Positions 5,946 through 6,131 of a stretch of 6,131 nt of DNA are shown here, in pieces. The DNA comes from JAWOJB01 sp046484325. Lineage in GTDB: Bacteria; Actinomycetota; Acidimicrobiia; Spongiisociales; ZC4RG35. The number at the start of each line of letters is the position of its first letter. Position 1 is the first letter of the stretch. Under the pieces are notes generated by a model that saw nothing but the letters and a program-made list of their open reading frames with translations, made no database searches and was not told the DNA's origin. The position numbers and the translations under genes were made by a program. Where the stretch lies: positions 1 to 6,131 of the forward strand of contig JAWOJB010000061.1 in assembly GCA_046484325.1 (NCBI GenBank). Reading direction: 5' to 3'.

Positions 5946-6019
5946 GGGGCTGTAGCTCAGCTCGGCAGAGCACTTGCATGGCATGCAAGGGGTCAGGGGT
6001 TCAAATCCCCTCACCTCCA
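5946..6019 (+). tRNA. tRNA-Ala (anticodon GGC)
   Basis: The 74 bases fold as a cloverleaf: acceptor GGGGCTG with CACCTCC, D stem GCTC/GAGC, anticodon stem CTTGC/GCAAG with loop ATGGCAT (anticodon GGC, reading GCC and by wobble GCU), a five-base variable region, and T stem AGGGG/CCCCT with loop TTCAAAT. The discriminator is A, and G3:U70 (bases 5948 and 6016), the main identity element for alanyl-tRNA synthetase, is present. CCA is not encoded; C then GG follow the discriminator. The acceptor stem has one C5-C68 mismatch (bases 5950 and 6014). It lies 20 bases after rsfS and 10 bases before a hairpin terminator. Confidence 0.95.
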
Positions 6020-6029
6020 CGGAACGATC

Positions 6030-6057
6030 GAAACCCGCCCGCTTCGGGGCGGGTTTC
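6030..6057 (+). terminator. Strong hairpin terminator after tRNA-Ala
   Basis: GAAACCCGCCC (6030-6040) pairs perfectly over 11 bases with GGGCGGGTTTC (6047-6057) around the six-base loop GCTTCG. No run of T follows, but the stem itself ends GGGTTTC, and terminators without a U-tail are common in high-GC bacteria. It starts 10 bases after the tRNA and probably ends the tRNA transcript, and perhaps that of nadD-rsfS. The stem is symmetric, so it could also work for a transcript entering from the right edge. Confidence 0.85.
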
Positions 6058-6070
6058 GCCCGTTCTGAGG

Positions 6071-6092
6071 GTGACGACAGGGATTTGAACCT
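6071..6092 (-). other. T-arm-like sequence on the minus strand (possible tRNA 3'-end fragment)
   Basis: On the minus strand this reads GGTTCAAATCCC followed by TGTCGTCAC. The first 12 bases are identical to the T arm of the tRNA-Ala at 5998-6009, in opposite orientation. A true tRNA is doubtful: the T stem would be AAAGG with CCCTG, which pairs at only about three of five positions, and the sequence to its left on the minus strand (6092-6131) does not form a clear anticodon arm. It may be a degenerate tRNA fragment, an attachment-site remnant, or chance similarity to a highly conserved motif. Confidence 0.25.
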
Positions 6093-6108
6093 TTGGGGCT
6101 CGGGGCAC

Positions 6109-6131
6109 TTCGAGTCCTGCTCGGCCTCGAA
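6109..6131. repeat. Short inverted repeat at the window edge
   Basis: TTCGAG (6109-6114) and CTCGAA (6126-6131) form a perfect six-base inverted repeat around 11 bases. The right arm ends at the last base of the window, so the repeat may be longer. Its role is unknown; it could be an operator, a hairpin or chance. Confidence 0.25.

Noticed and set aside
4357..5988. Long minus-strand open frame of 543 codons opposite the M23 gene, nadD, rsfS and part of the tRNA
   Set aside because: It has no recognisable domain, is low-complexity and Arg/Gly/Pro/His-rich, and runs antisense to well-identified genes and a tRNA. Long antisense frames are expected in GC-rich DNA.
1..6131. CRISPR array, insertion sequence, phage genes, toxin-antitoxin or defence genes
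   Set aside because: No regularly spaced repeats, transposase or integrase motifs, or short toxin-antitoxin-like gene pairs were found. The genes present are housekeeping or chaperone types.

Overview
The window is GC-rich bacterial DNA. The GC-ending codon bias, GTG/TTG starts, TANNNT-type -10 boxes and family sequences (CoxE-type VWA protein, NadD, RsfS, tRNA-Ala) suggest Actinomycetota, possibly Acidimicrobiia or a relative. The phylum is an inference from style and resemblance, and the class is a guess. The window is almost fully coding and looks chromosomal. I see no transposase, CRISPR array, phage gene or resistance gene.

Plus strand, 1-2291: the 3' end of a MoxR-type AAA+ ATPase is followed 10 bases later by a CoxE-type von Willebrand A protein. 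MoxR and VWA partners usually form a chaperone pair that matures or activates a target complex. After 47 more bases comes a stand-alone CheY-like response regulator with all its phosphorylation residues. Neither its kinase nor the target of the MoxR/VWA pair is in the window.

Minus strand, 4360-2322: two glyceraldehyde-3-phosphate dehydrogenase paralogues lie in tandem and overlap by ATGA. The downstream gene is a normal phosphorylating GAPDH. The upstream gene keeps the fold and the NAD-binding elements, but the catalytic cysteine is asparagine, several anion-site residues are changed, and the protein has no cysteine at all. It looks like an intact, co-translated GAPDH pseudoenzyme and is the most interesting item here. 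The pair converges on the response regulator with 30 bases between.

Plus strand, 4458-6131: a secreted M23/LytM-domain protein with a degenerate active site runs 236 bases out of frame into nadD (NAD biosynthesis). nadD appears to have its own leaderless promoter. It is followed by rsfS (ribosome silencing factor), which has a perfect AGGAGG but no ATG, GTG or TTG at the right distance. Next are tRNA-Ala(GGC) with a -10 box in front and a strong hairpin terminator behind. At the right edge there is a T-arm-like sequence on the minus strand and the start of an unexplained inverted repeat.
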